This document shows, one piece after another, positions 1 to 7,209 of a stretch of 48,530 nt of DNA (positions within the stretch are counted from its first letter, which is position 1; the number at the start of each line of letters is the position of its first letter). This stretch comes from Phycisphaerales bacterium. Its GTDB lineage: Bacteria; Planctomycetota; Phycisphaerae; Phycisphaerales; SM1A02. A program made the position numbers and the translations under genes. The notes under the pieces are model-generated. The model did not search any database and had not been told where the DNA came from. It saw only the letters and a list, made by a program, of their open reading frames with translations. The stretch is from NCBI GenBank assembly GCA_014238965.1, contig JABAAC010000100.1, positions 1 through 48,530 of the forward strand, written 5' to 3'.

Positions 1-231
1 GAAATTGCAGATGGAACGCTGATCGACAGCAATGGTGATGGCATTCCAGACACATGCCAGTGCCCCGCTGATTTCAATGGCGATGGTGATGTGGGCGTAT
101 TTGAAATCCTATACATCGTCGCCTTCTGGGGCGAATATGACCCTGTTGGGGACATTGATGGTGACGGAGCGATCGATACCGATGACTTGTTGGCTGTCAT
201 CGGATCATTCGGGCCATGTGACTTTGGCTGA
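1..231 (+). CDS. C-terminal end of a dockerin-like calcium-repeat protein (5' truncated)
   Basis: The frame is open from the first base to a TGA at 229-231, so only the last 76 residues are visible. They hold EF-hand-like loops: SNGDGIPD, then ADFNGDGDVG, then DIDGDGAIDTDD about 30 residues later, followed by an LLAVIGSFG helix. Two such DxNxDGxxD loops with a Leu/Ile-rich helix resemble dockerin type I repeats, which bind calcium. Similar tails (CPADFNGDG...) are common at the ends of large secreted proteins in Phycisphaerae. The tail suggests extracellular or surface location; the function of the main body is outside the window. A short inverted repeat (TCGTCGG/CCGACGA, 234-254) lies just after the stop and has no T-run. 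Confidence 0.8.
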   Translation, partial: EIADGTLIDSNGDGIPDTCQCPADFNGDGDVGVFEILYIVAFWGEYDPVGDIDGDGAIDTDDLLAVIGSFGPCDFG

Positions 232-351
232 ATTCGTCGGGCGATAACCGACGACTGAAACAACGTCTAGACCCCAATAGCAGCGCTGCTCCACTTGGCC
301 TCATCGGTCCGGCACCATCGTGCAGCGAAGCACCTACAATTGGGGGCTGCC

Positions 352-1575
352 ATGTTCTCCCCTATCCAAGACATTCTGAGCGACCTCAAGGCCGGAAAGG
401 TCGTGATCCTCGTCGACGACGAGGGCCGTGAGAACGAGGGTGACTTTATGGTCGCCGCTGAGCACATGACCGTTGAGATGGTGAATTTTTTCACCCGCAT
501 CGGAGGTGGCTACCTGTGCGTCGCCCTCGATGCAGCGAGTTGTGATCGCCTCGATCTCGGGCCACAGACGTCGGTCAACACGTCGCTACGTACCACCGCT
601 TTCACCGTCAGTGTTGATGGCCACCCACGGCACGGTGTGGGCACAGGAATAAGTGCAGACGACCGTGCCAAGACTATTCGACTGCTTGCATCGCCCGATA
701 CGCGAACAGATGATTTGGTTCGCCCAGGTCACATCAACCCCCTTCGAGCAAGAGCCGGTGGCGTGCTCGCACGAACGGGGCAAACCGAAGGCTCGGTAGA
801 CCTTTGCCGGCTCGCGGGGCTGCAACCTGCGGCAGTGATTATCGAGATCGTCAAGCCCGATGGCACCATGGCGCGGCGTGATGACTTGGTTGAGTTGTGC
901 CGTGAACACGATCTAAAAATGTGCACCGTTGAGCAAATCATTGAGCACCGCCTTGCTCAAGAAACACTTGTCCATCGACTTGAACCTGTCAGCGGCTGTC
1001 CTGTAGAAACACCATGGGGCACCTTCACGCTAATTGCCTTTGAAAGCGCCATCGACCCACAGCCTCACATCGCTCTGTGCAAAGGCGATGTTGGCACACT
1101 CGATGCACAGGGCCAACCAATATCCATTGATGACCCTGTACTCGTGCGTGTGCATCGTCGTGACATCTTGGGCGACATTTTCGAGGTGTCACCGGCCGAT
1201 GTGACTGCATCGGCCATCACATTACGTGCGTCGATGCAGGCCATTGCCGAAGAAGGCCGCGGGGCAGTGGTATACCTGCGACCGGAGTCCATGGGTGACA
1301 CGCAATTGTCAGCCATGCTGCACCGTGTGCGTCGCCCCGACACAGATGATCCCGATCAACCTGACCTCACTCGGCCCGACGGCATTGGTTCCAAGGCTGT
1401 TCCAACTGACACACGCAACACTGGCACGGGCTCGCAGATTCTGCGAGCGCTTGGATTGTCGAAAATTCGATTGCTCTCAAGCACCGCCCGCACTTGGCAC
1501 GGGGTGAACGCGTTTGGCTTGGAAATCGTAGAGACGGTTGGAGTCGAACGTGCCGAGACAATCAGAACGCAATAG
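352..1575 (+). CDS. ribBA: RibBA-family protein (DHBP synthase / GTP cyclohydrolase II-like), both active sites altered
   Basis: The 407-residue protein matches the riboflavin-pathway RibBA layout. An N-terminal 3,4-dihydroxy-2-butanone-4-phosphate synthase domain (about 1-200) has VDDEGRENEGDF at 21-32, FTVSVD, TGISADDRAKTI and RPGHINPLRAR. A GTP cyclohydrolase II-like domain (about 206-400) has the late GSQILRALG and FGLEIVE motifs. Two changes stand out. The metal-binding His of the usual GHTEA motif is Gln (GQTEG, Q144). The cyclohydrolase part lacks the three zinc cysteines: the usual ECLTGDVFGSLRCDCG stretch is HRRDILGDIFEVSP near 268-281. The GRGIGL-type catalytic stretch is also changed. 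I chose ATG 352 because an upstream in-frame extension to 295 is unlike the family. The 3' end overlaps the convergent gene by 14 bases. Confidence 0.85.
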   Translation: MFSPIQDILSDLKAGKVVILVDDEGRENEGDFMVAAEHMTVEMVNFFTRIGGGYLCVALDAASCDRLDLGPQTSVNTSLRTTAFTVSVDGHPRHGVGTGISADDRAKTIRLLASPDTRTDDLVRPGHINPLRARAGGVLARTGQTEGSVDLCRLAGLQPAAVIIEIVKPDGTMARRDDLVELCREHDLKMCTVEQIIEHRLAQETLVHRLEPVSGCPVETPWGTFTLIAFESAIDPQPHIALCKGDVGTLDAQGQPISIDDPVLVRVHRRDILGDIFEVSPADVTASAITLRASMQAIAEEGRGAVVYLRPESMGDTQLSAMLHRVRRPDTDDPDQPDLTRPDGIGSKAVPTDTRNTGTGSQILRALGLSKIRLLSSTARTWHGVNAFGLEIVETVGVERAETIRTQ

Positions 1576-2530
1576 TGCCCTGCACCCCAAGGATCGGTGC
1601 CGGGTCGTAGGTTGACGCCCAAACATCACTGCGTGAAGTATCGGTCACCTTGACCCGACCGTAGACATTCGCACCAACAAAGCAGGTAATACTCGCGCGA
1701 TCGCCCACATCGAATGAGATAAACGCAGCAAGCGGAAGGGCCTCCGTGCTGCCTGCGCCGCCTGGCGCAACCGCGTTGTCGTCCGACAACCGAAAACGCT
1801 GGTAATCGAACACCGCCGCAACACCAACATCAACGCCCGGCTTGAGTTCGTACGACAACTCTGCGCCAGTTTGGTTCGCCCAACCACTAGTCATGCGTGT
1901 CGAAAGCAACAGACGGTCCGTGATCTGCCAATTCAGAACGATGATTGGGTAGATGAGCACGTTATCGAGAATCTGTGATCTGGCCCCGATGCCCCCGCCG
2001 ATTGAGAATTTATCACTAAATGAATACACCGCACCAACAGCGCCGCCGCCATTAATGGCATCGCCAAAGTCCGCACCTTGTGCAACATTAAACACTGCTT
2101 GCCCACCAGCGAAAATCTTCCAGCGAGGAGTCGCCTTCCACTGCACAGCACCGTCGAGTTGCACCGTGTTCACGCCAGAGAATGGTTCGCCTGCCAGACC
2201 TGTATCGCTGAAATCAAAGTTGTCGTATTGGTATCGAGCGCCAACAAGTAACTCAACTTCATCGTTGATAGGCATACGGCCTTTAATGTGTGCGTGCGCC
2301 CGGCTCCACGACACGTGCCCACCTGTGTCGAGTTTGCTTCGCAACTGATAGGAGAAACCCCCTTGCAAAGACCACTTCATAGTGAAAGGTGCGTCTGGGT
2401 CTTGCCCGGGTGACTGAACCGCTTGATCCAAGGGGTCCACGACGGCCTCTTGGATGCCAAGTGGCGAGGCCATAAGGGGATTGGTTGGGCTGGCAACGAG
2501 AAGCGATGAAGTGAGTGCGATAGAAAGCAT
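1562..2530 (-). CDS. Predicted outer-membrane beta-barrel protein
   Basis: From ATG 2530 this gives 322 residues. It starts with a signal-peptide-like segment (MLSIALTSSLLVASP) and then has a long run of alternating polar/hydrophobic strands rich in Gly, Tyr and Trp, for example LVGARYQYDNFDF and FIGGG-like turns. It ends in Phe (GTIAF), the usual terminal aromatic of barrel proteins folded by BamA. Known outer-membrane proteins of unassigned family in planctomycetes look like this; I cannot name a substrate or role. A longer reading frame extends to 2692, but its first 54 residues are not signal-like and I prefer the internal start. No good Shine-Dalgarno precedes it, so the start is uncertain. 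It lies downstream of nusG on the same strand. Confidence 0.65.
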   Translation of the reverse strand: MLSIALTSSLLVASPTNPLMASPLGIQEAVVDPLDQAVQSPGQDPDAPFTMKWSLQGGFSYQLRSKLDTGGHVSWSRAHAHIKGRMPINDEVELLVGARYQYDNFDFSDTGLAGEPFSGVNTVQLDGAVQWKATPRWKIFAGGQAVFNVAQGADFGDAINGGGAVGAVYSFSDKFSIGGGIGARSQILDNVLIYPIIVLNWQITDRLLLSTRMTSGWANQTGAELSYELKPGVDVGVAAVFDYQRFRLSDDNAVAPGGAGSTEALPLAAFISFDVGDRASITCFVGANVYGRVKVTDTSRSDVWASTYDPAPILGVQGTIAF

Positions 2531-2696
2531 CGCAGGAGGATAGTCGAGCGTCGCACATAGATCCGGCGAAACCCACCAATCCTCCGCCACGAGCAAGCCG
2601 CCTATACATGCCACAGCACTGCAATGGGGCAGTTGGCTAGCAAGGCTGAAATCGTGCCTGTACGGAATTGTCAAGCGTTGGGCATGGCCCATAGAA

Positions 2697-2728
2697 AGCG
2701 GGCCGGCGCCCGAAAGTGCCGACCCGCT
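2697..2728 (-). terminator. Candidate terminator after secE-nusG
   Basis: Read on the minus strand, AGCGGGTCGGC pairs with GCCGGCCCGCT over 11 positions (one G-U pair) around a 10-base loop. It is followed by TTCTA rather than a real U-tract. It sits 45 bases after the nusG stop codon and before the outer-membrane protein gene, where a transcript end is expected. The weak T-run keeps confidence moderate. Confidence 0.5.
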
Positions 2729-2772
2729 GGGTTGGGACAGGTGTGTATAGCAAGGGAGCCTGTCGCCCTTGC

Positions 2773-3450
2773 TCAGTCTTCAGACTTCTCGATCTGCCAA
2801 TACTCCAACTCGATGGGTGCTTGACGGCCGAAGATGGACACGAGTACGCGGACGAGCCCCTTGTCGGGCATAACCTCGTCAACCGTGCCATCGTAATTCT
2901 CGAAGGGGCCTTCCTTGATCGACACATTGTCGCCTGGGGAAAACTCGAGTTTGACCTCGGGCTCCTGCTCGGGACGCCGTGAGTCAAAGAGCATTTTTTC
3001 GACTTCCGCTGGCGTCATCGGCGTCGGGCGGCCCTTGTTGCCAACGAAATCGCCAACGCCCGTGGTTTCCTTGATCAGGAAGAAGACGTCCTGCGGAATG
3101 CGGCCATCTTTCTCCAGTCGCATCTCGACAAAGATGTAGCCCGGGTAGAGCTTCGTCTCGGTAATGCGCTGCTTCCCGCCCTTGAGCGTGCGTGTCTTTT
3201 CAGTGGGCACCATGATGCGGCCAACACTCACTTCAAGTCCCTCAATCTGGACCTTGCGAGCAAGTGTTTCTCGCACACCGTTTTCCTTGTTGGATGCTAC
3301 GCGAAGCACGAACCAATTCATGCCTTCGCGGTACATCGGCATGTCGACAGCCGGATCGAACTCTTCTTCAACTGTTTCAGCTTCAGCCACAGGCGCTTGA
3401 ACTGCTTCTGCCTCTTGTGCTGCTGTGTCGATGTGTTCCTGCTTTGTCAT
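2773..3450 (-). CDS. nusG: Transcription termination/antitermination factor NusG
   Basis: The 225-residue protein binds RNA polymerase and tunes pausing, Rho-dependent termination and transcription-translation coupling. A 43-residue Ala/Glu-rich N-terminal extension precedes the NGN domain, which begins at MNWFVLRVASNKE and continues through LYPGYIFVEM. A C-terminal KOW domain has the pattern FSPGDNVSIKEGPFENYDG...LVRVLVSIFGR. ATG 3450 is supported by GGAGAGAAG just upstream; a longer frame to 3567 would run into secE's end. secE lies 70 bases upstream on the same strand. The usual downstream rplK/rplA genes are absent. rho is encoded nearby at 7210-8652, so both termination partners are in this window. 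Confidence 0.95.
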   Translation of the reverse strand: MTKQEHIDTAAQEAEAVQAPVAEAETVEEEFDPAVDMPMYREGMNWFVLRVASNKENGVRETLARKVQIEGLEVSVGRIMVPTEKTRTLKGGKQRITETKLYPGYIFVEMRLEKDGRIPQDVFFLIKETTGVGDFVGNKGRPTPMTPAEVEKMLFDSRRPEQEPEVKLEFSPGDNVSIKEGPFENYDGTVDEVMPDKGLVRVLVSIFGRQAPIELEYWQIEKSED

Positions 3451-3520
3451 CACGCTTCTCTCCACCCCGTGCTCAATCATGTCAACCAAAATCCAAGATC
3501 GGTCCGAACCATGTACGTCG

Positions 3521-3925
3521 TCAGGCTCGCAATACCGACATCCATCGGAAAATACTTGCAAAGACAATGTCGAATGCCCAGCAGTACACCGCGGTGAAAA
3601 GGGTCAACAAAATGACCACACGAGTGGCTGCTTCCACTTCTCGTCGGCTCGACCAATTCACCTTGCGCATCTCACCTTCGGTCGCAACGAGAAACTCAAC
3701 AGTCCCGCGATGCACTCCCAAGAGGTACCACCCAAAGAACCCGAAGAACAATGCGGCAATCAGCATGAACGCTACGCGGACGTAGGTCGGCTCAAGGCCG
3801 AACATGGTGACACCATCAAACTCTTTCCAGAGCCATACCAAGCCCAACGCAACCAATGCACCCATTGCATAGGCCGACATCAGTCGTACCCAGTATCCCT
3901 GTCCAGCTTTGTAGATCGCAGGCAT
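3521..3925 (-). CDS. secE: Preprotein translocase subunit SecE
   Basis: The 134-residue protein has three predicted membrane helices: about 15-33 (MSAYAMGALVALGLVWLW), 48-68 (VRVAFMLIAALFFGFFGWYLL) and 100-127. The conserved SecE stretch lies before the last helix, EFLVATEGEMRKVNWSSRRE, which is the amphipathic surface segment that clamps SecY. E. coli SecE also has three helices; most bacteria have one, so this is a long form. I chose ATG 3925 (MPAIYKAG); AGG lies a few bases upstream. It is part of the tuf-rpmG-tRNA-Trp-secE-nusG run. SecE with SecY and SecG forms the inner-membrane translocation channel, which works with the YidC encoded at 17901-20237. Confidence 0.93.
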   Translation of the reverse strand: MPAIYKAGQGYWVRLMSAYAMGALVALGLVWLWKEFDGVTMFGLEPTYVRVAFMLIAALFFGFFGWYLLGVHRGTVEFLVATEGEMRKVNWSSRREVEAATRVVILLTLFTAVYCWAFDIVFASIFRWMSVLRA

Positions 3926-4013
3926 AATTCCTGGTCTCCAATGAAACGCTCCAGTATGGAGCGTTAGTTGCTCGAGTTGGTTGCCGGCGCCCATCGCCGG
4001 GGCTCGAGTGAAA

Positions 4014-4086
<73 letters not shown>

Positions 4087-4096
4087 AGCGATTGCC

Positions 4097-4276
4097 TCAT
4101 TTGCGCTTGATCTTGTGCAGTGTGTGTTTACGCAGACGAGGGCAGTACTTCTTGAAGCCAGCCTTGACCTTTTCGTCAATGCCACCCTTGACCCGAATGC
4201 TCGTGCGGTAATTCAATTCACCGCTCTCTGTGCATTGCAGCCAGACGTATTCGCGGTCTGTTGCCTTCTTGGCCAT
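4097..4276 (-). CDS. rpmG: Large ribosomal subunit protein bL33
   Basis: This 59-residue protein begins MAKKATDREYVWLQCTESG and ends KIKRK. It has the bL33 pattern, including LNYRTS, FKKYCPRLRKH and a basic tail. A good ribosome-binding site (AAAGGTGAAG) precedes ATG 4276. The zinc-binding form of bL33 has two CxxC pairs. Here each pair retains only its first Cys (C15 in CTES, C44 in CPRL), so the zinc site is probably lost. It lies between tuf and tRNA-Trp, as expected. Confidence 0.94.
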   Translation of the reverse strand: MAKKATDREYVWLQCTESGELNYRTSIRVKGGIDEKVKAGFKKYCPRLRKHTLHKIKRK

Positions 4277-4325
4277 TTCGCTTCACCTTTCAACCATCAA
4301 CCGGCATGCAGCCGGCGGGCCGTCG

Positions 4326-4357
4326 CGGCGGTTGTCGCACATTGTCGACAACCGCCG
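4326..4357. repeat. 12-bp perfect inverted repeat between tuf and rpmG
   Basis: CGGCGGTTGTCG and CGACAACCGCCG flank the 8-base loop CACATTGT. It lies 22 bases downstream of the tuf stop and 49 bases before the rpmG start, both on the minus strand. There is no U-tract, so it may be an RNA-processing or 3'-end-stabilising hairpin, or partial attenuation between the abundant tuf message and rpmG. Confidence 0.7.
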
Positions 4358-4379
4358 TGACCCGGCGAGCAGGACGAAC

Positions 4380-5573
4380 CTACTCGAGAATCTTTGTCAC
4401 CACGCCGGAACCGACCGTGCGGCCACCTTCGCGAACGGCGAAGCGAAGGCCTTCGTCCATTGCAATGGACTTACCCAGTGAAACACACATCTTGATGTTG
4501 TCGCCAGGCATGCACATTTCAGCGCCGACCAGATCGAGTCCACCAGTCACATCCGTCGTACGGAAGTAGAACTGCGGCTTGTAGCCAGAGAAGAACGGCG
4601 TATGACGGCCGCCCTCTTCCTTGGTCAACACGTAGACCTCGGCCTCGAACTTGGTGTGGGGCGTAATTGACTTGGGCTTGGCCAGAACCTGACCGCGCTC
4701 GACGTCTTCCTTTTCAACACCACGCAGCAAACAACCAACGTTGTCGCCGGCTTGGGCATCTTCAAGGATCTTTTGGAACATCTCGACGCCCGTGACGGTT
4801 GTCTTGGCAGCGTCTTCGGTGAGACCAACGATCTCAACCTCGTCGCCGACCGTCACTTTGCCACGCTCGATACGGCCAGTGACCACTGTGCCACGACCCT
4901 TGATCGAGAAGACATCTTCAACCGCCATGAGAAACGGCTTATCCGTCTCGCGAACGGGTTCGTCGATGTACGAATCGATGGCTTCCATCAGATCGTCGAT
5001 GGGCTTGCACACATCGTCGTCCTTGCCGTCGCATTCCAGCGCCTTAAGGGCACTGCCGCGAACGACCGGAATGTCGTCGCCAGGGAAATCGTAGACGCTC
5101 AGCAGCTCCCGAATTTCCATCTCAACGAGTTCGAGGAGTTCCTCGTCGTCAACCATGTCCACCTTGTTCATGAACACGACCATCTTCGGAACGCCAACTT
5201 GGCGACCGAGAAGAATGTGCTCACGAGTCTGGGGCATGGGGCCATCTGTTGCAGCCACCACGAGTATGGCGCCGTCCATTTGGGCAGCACCGGTAATCAT
5301 GTTCTTGACATAGTCAGCGTGACCGGGGCAGTCAACGTGCGCGTAGTGACGGTTCTCCGTCTCATACTCTTGGTGACTGGTCGCGATCGTAATGCCACGA
5401 GCCTTTTCCTCGGGGGCGTTGTCAATGTCATCAAATGCACGAGCGGTACCGAGGCCTTTCGCACTTTGACGATTGCAAATTGCAGCCGTGAGGGTGGTCT
5501 TACCGTGATCGATGTGTCCGATTGTGCCGACGTTGACGTGCGGCTTGGTCCGGACAAAGGTGTCCTTGGCCAT
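4380..5573 (-). CDS. tuf: Elongation factor Tu
   Basis: The 397-residue GTPase delivers aminoacyl-tRNA to the ribosome. The GTPase motifs are all visible: [14 protein letters not shown] (G1), RGITIATSH (G2), DCPGHADY (G3), NKVD (G4), and GSALKAL (G5). Domains II and III follow, with [14 protein letters not shown] and [21 protein letters not shown]. Length and motifs are full and normal. ATG 5573 is preceded by AGGAGAATTCGACG, a strong ribosome-binding site. tRNA-Thr lies 177 bases upstream on the same strand and rpmG 103 bases downstream, the usual tuf neighbourhood. Confidence 0.98.
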   Translation of the reverse strand: MAKDTFVRTKPHVNVGTIGHIDHGKTTLTAAICNRQSAKGLGTARAFDDIDNAPEEKARGITIATSHQEYETENRHYAHVDCPGHADYVKNMITGAAQMDGAILVVAATDGPMPQTREHILLGRQVGVPKMVVFMNKVDMVDDEELLELVEMEIRELLSVYDFPGDDIPVVRGSALKALECDGKDDDVCKPIDDLMEAIDSYIDEPVRETDKPFLMAVEDVFSIKGRGTVVTGRIERGKVTVGDEVEIVGLTEDAAKTTVTGVEMFQKILEDAQAGDNVGCLLRGVEKEDVERGQVLAKPKSITPHTKFEAEVYVLTKEEGGRHTPFFSGYKPQFYFRTTDVTGGLDLVGAEMCMPGDNIKMCVSLGKSIAMDEGLRFAVREGGRTVGSGVVTKILE

Positions 5574-5750
5574 CGTCGAATTCTCCTGCCGCTCTACGCA
5601 TGTGCGCTTTGAGCGTATACGTGTGAGCAGCGCTTCCTATGAAGTGCCTCGGCTCCCGCCATGGGAACCCCGGCCGACACGGCCGGACAAAAACTTGCCT
5701 CGTTCTGAGGCGTCCCGATACGGACCATCCGTAATCGGGGAGTAGATTCA

Positions 5751-5822
5751 AGCCACCGACGGGACTCGAACCCGTGACCTCACCCTTACCAAGGGTGTGC
5801 TCTACCACTGAGCTACGGTGGC
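5751..5822 (-). tRNA. trnT: tRNA-Thr (anticodon GGT)
   Basis: The acceptor GCCACCG/CGGTGGC, D arm GCTC/GAGC, anticodon stem CACCC/GGGTG with loop TTGGTAA, and T arm ACGGG/CCCGT with loop TTCGAGT form a complete tRNA. The anticodon GGT reads ACC/ACT. CCA is not encoded and the discriminator is T. It precedes tuf on the same strand, as thrT precedes tufB in E. coli. Confidence 0.96.
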
Positions 5823-5855
5823 AAGCGTGGCGGTCAGGCGCGGGCCGTCTCGCCG

Positions 5856-5882
5856 AAGAAAAACCGCTCCAGATCGGAGCGG
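5856..5882 (-). terminator. Rho-independent terminator of the rho/pseudopilin transcript
   Basis: On the minus strand CCGCTCC pairs with GGAGCGG around the loop GATCT and is followed directly by TTTTTCTTC. It sits 87 bases after the pseudopilin stop and 34 bases before tRNA-Thr. It therefore separates the parB-to-pseudopilin transcript from the tRNA-tuf operon. Confidence 0.85.
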
Positions 5883-5968
5883 AAGAGGGATTGTAGCCAC
5901 CTTGGCCAAGGCTGCAAGGGCTAGGCCCATCTCGCTTTGGCTTTCCTGTCCTGAAAGGCCTCGCTGGC

Positions 5969-7081
5969 CTACCAGGGACCGCGACGATGCAAATTGGTCA
6001 CCCGAATGGAGCGGCCAAGAGGGACTGAATTCTGGTCCCCAGGACCCTCTGCCACCCCCCCCTGCAGGCCCACAAGCGAGCCCCAAGGGGTCTGCGACTG
6101 AGTTGAGCCATCCAGCATGAGCATCAAACACTGACCGTCGTAGCGAAAGTCGGCTTCCTGTGTGCACAATTCACCGCGTTTCTCGACGGTGGAAAAGGCT
6201 GCCTCAGTGTCCTCTCGATACGTCTCTTCGTCAGGAGCCCCGCCAATGGTCTCGCCAGCAAATGAATCCACGAGATACATGGATCGAGCGGGTGACTTGA
6301 TCTGGCCCATGGACCATCGAGGATCGATGTTTGAGAGCGTGTGGTCATTGGTTCGGTCGGATAACGACCTGCCCTCGAAGAAATTATTCGCGGCGAAGAA
6401 GCCCGGAAGATCCGCTTCCCAGGCCCCTGCGCCAACTGGTTTGGGCACACCAAGGGGCGGGTCGGCGGTGCCTAGTAAGGTTGGTCGGTTGATTGTCCTG
6501 GAAAAGTCGGCAAGGCGACGTGGGTAATTCGCCGTATTCATGCCCGTTGATCTCAGTGGATTGCGGCGATCACCGACATTGTCCTGATACAACCACCGCC
6601 CTGGCTGCGACCACCGTGTGTCAGCAAACAGACTGCCATTTGGTGATTCGTCATAGATCTCAATGTGTGGGATTGCCATTCGCTCACCGATAGCTAGGTC
6701 AACCCAAAGAATGTCCGCCCAAGTGCCTTGGGCTAATTTGTCATCCCGAGGATCGCCAAATGGCTCCTGCCATGGGATGTTGGTGTCAACCCAGTCCGGT
6801 GCGCCATCGCTGGTCATGGTGTAGTACCGCCGACCACCTATGACGCCAGGCGTAGACCCTTCTTCATCTCGAAAGTCAAAGCTCGCAGGAAGAATGACAT
6901 CATTTCGATCTGCTGACCATTGGTCCATCCACTGGGCAATTTGACGAAGGTGGTGCCGAGACGTCACTAACTCATCTGCTGATCGAACGGCTGTAAGCGC
7001 TGCAAGCGTCAATCCCATCAAGACAGCAATAATCGAGATGACGACCAGCAATTCAGTCAGTGAGAACCCGCGTTGTCGCAT
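5969..7081 (-). CDS. Pseudopilin-like protein with type IV pilin N-terminus
   Basis: The 370-residue protein begins MRQRGFSLTELLVVISIIAVLMG, a prepilin signal: basic start, Gly before the cleaved bond, Phe+1, Glu+5, then a hydrophobic helix. Prepilin peptidase is expected to cut and methylate it. The rest is a large globular part rich in Trp, Asp and Pro. A late LMLDGS motif recalls the DG motif near the end of the many planctomycete prepilin-headed proteins. Those are known as a large paralogous group of poorly defined role. ATG 7081 has GGGGAGG eight bases upstream. It follows rho by 128 bases and ends before the terminator at 5856-5882. A GspG-type secretion role is possible but not shown. 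Confidence 0.8.
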   Translation of the reverse strand: MRQRGFSLTELLVVISIIAVLMGLTLAALTAVRSADELVTSRHHLRQIAQWMDQWSADRNDVILPASFDFRDEEGSTPGVIGGRRYYTMTSDGAPDWVDTNIPWQEPFGDPRDDKLAQGTWADILWVDLAIGERMAIPHIEIYDESPNGSLFADTRWSQPGRWLYQDNVGDRRNPLRSTGMNTANYPRRLADFSRTINRPTLLGTADPPLGVPKPVGAGAWEADLPGFFAANNFFEGRSLSDRTNDHTLSNIDPRWSMGQIKSPARSMYLVDSFAGETIGGAPDEETYREDTEAAFSTVEKRGELCTQEADFRYDGQCLMLMLDGSTQSQTPWGSLVGLQGGVAEGPGDQNSVPLGRSIRVTNLHRRGPW

Positions 7082-7209
7082 AGTCAAGGCCTCCCCGGGC
7101 AAAGGTAGGTGCCCATAGGGTCAATACGTCAGAATACCCCAGAGGGATGCTTGGAGGGGCCGAAAGTCTGCCTGTTGACAGTTGGGTGCCAAACACCCTC
7201 ATCCCCTAT

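Noticed and set aside
232-351. Possible FMN riboswitch before ribBA
   Set aside because: Only 120 bases are available and the conserved RFN-element segments are absent; only a short stem after the previous stop is seen.
4752-5612. 286-codon plus-strand ORF opposite tuf
   Set aside because: It is a mirror of strong tuf codon bias, has no family resemblance and no ribosome-binding site.
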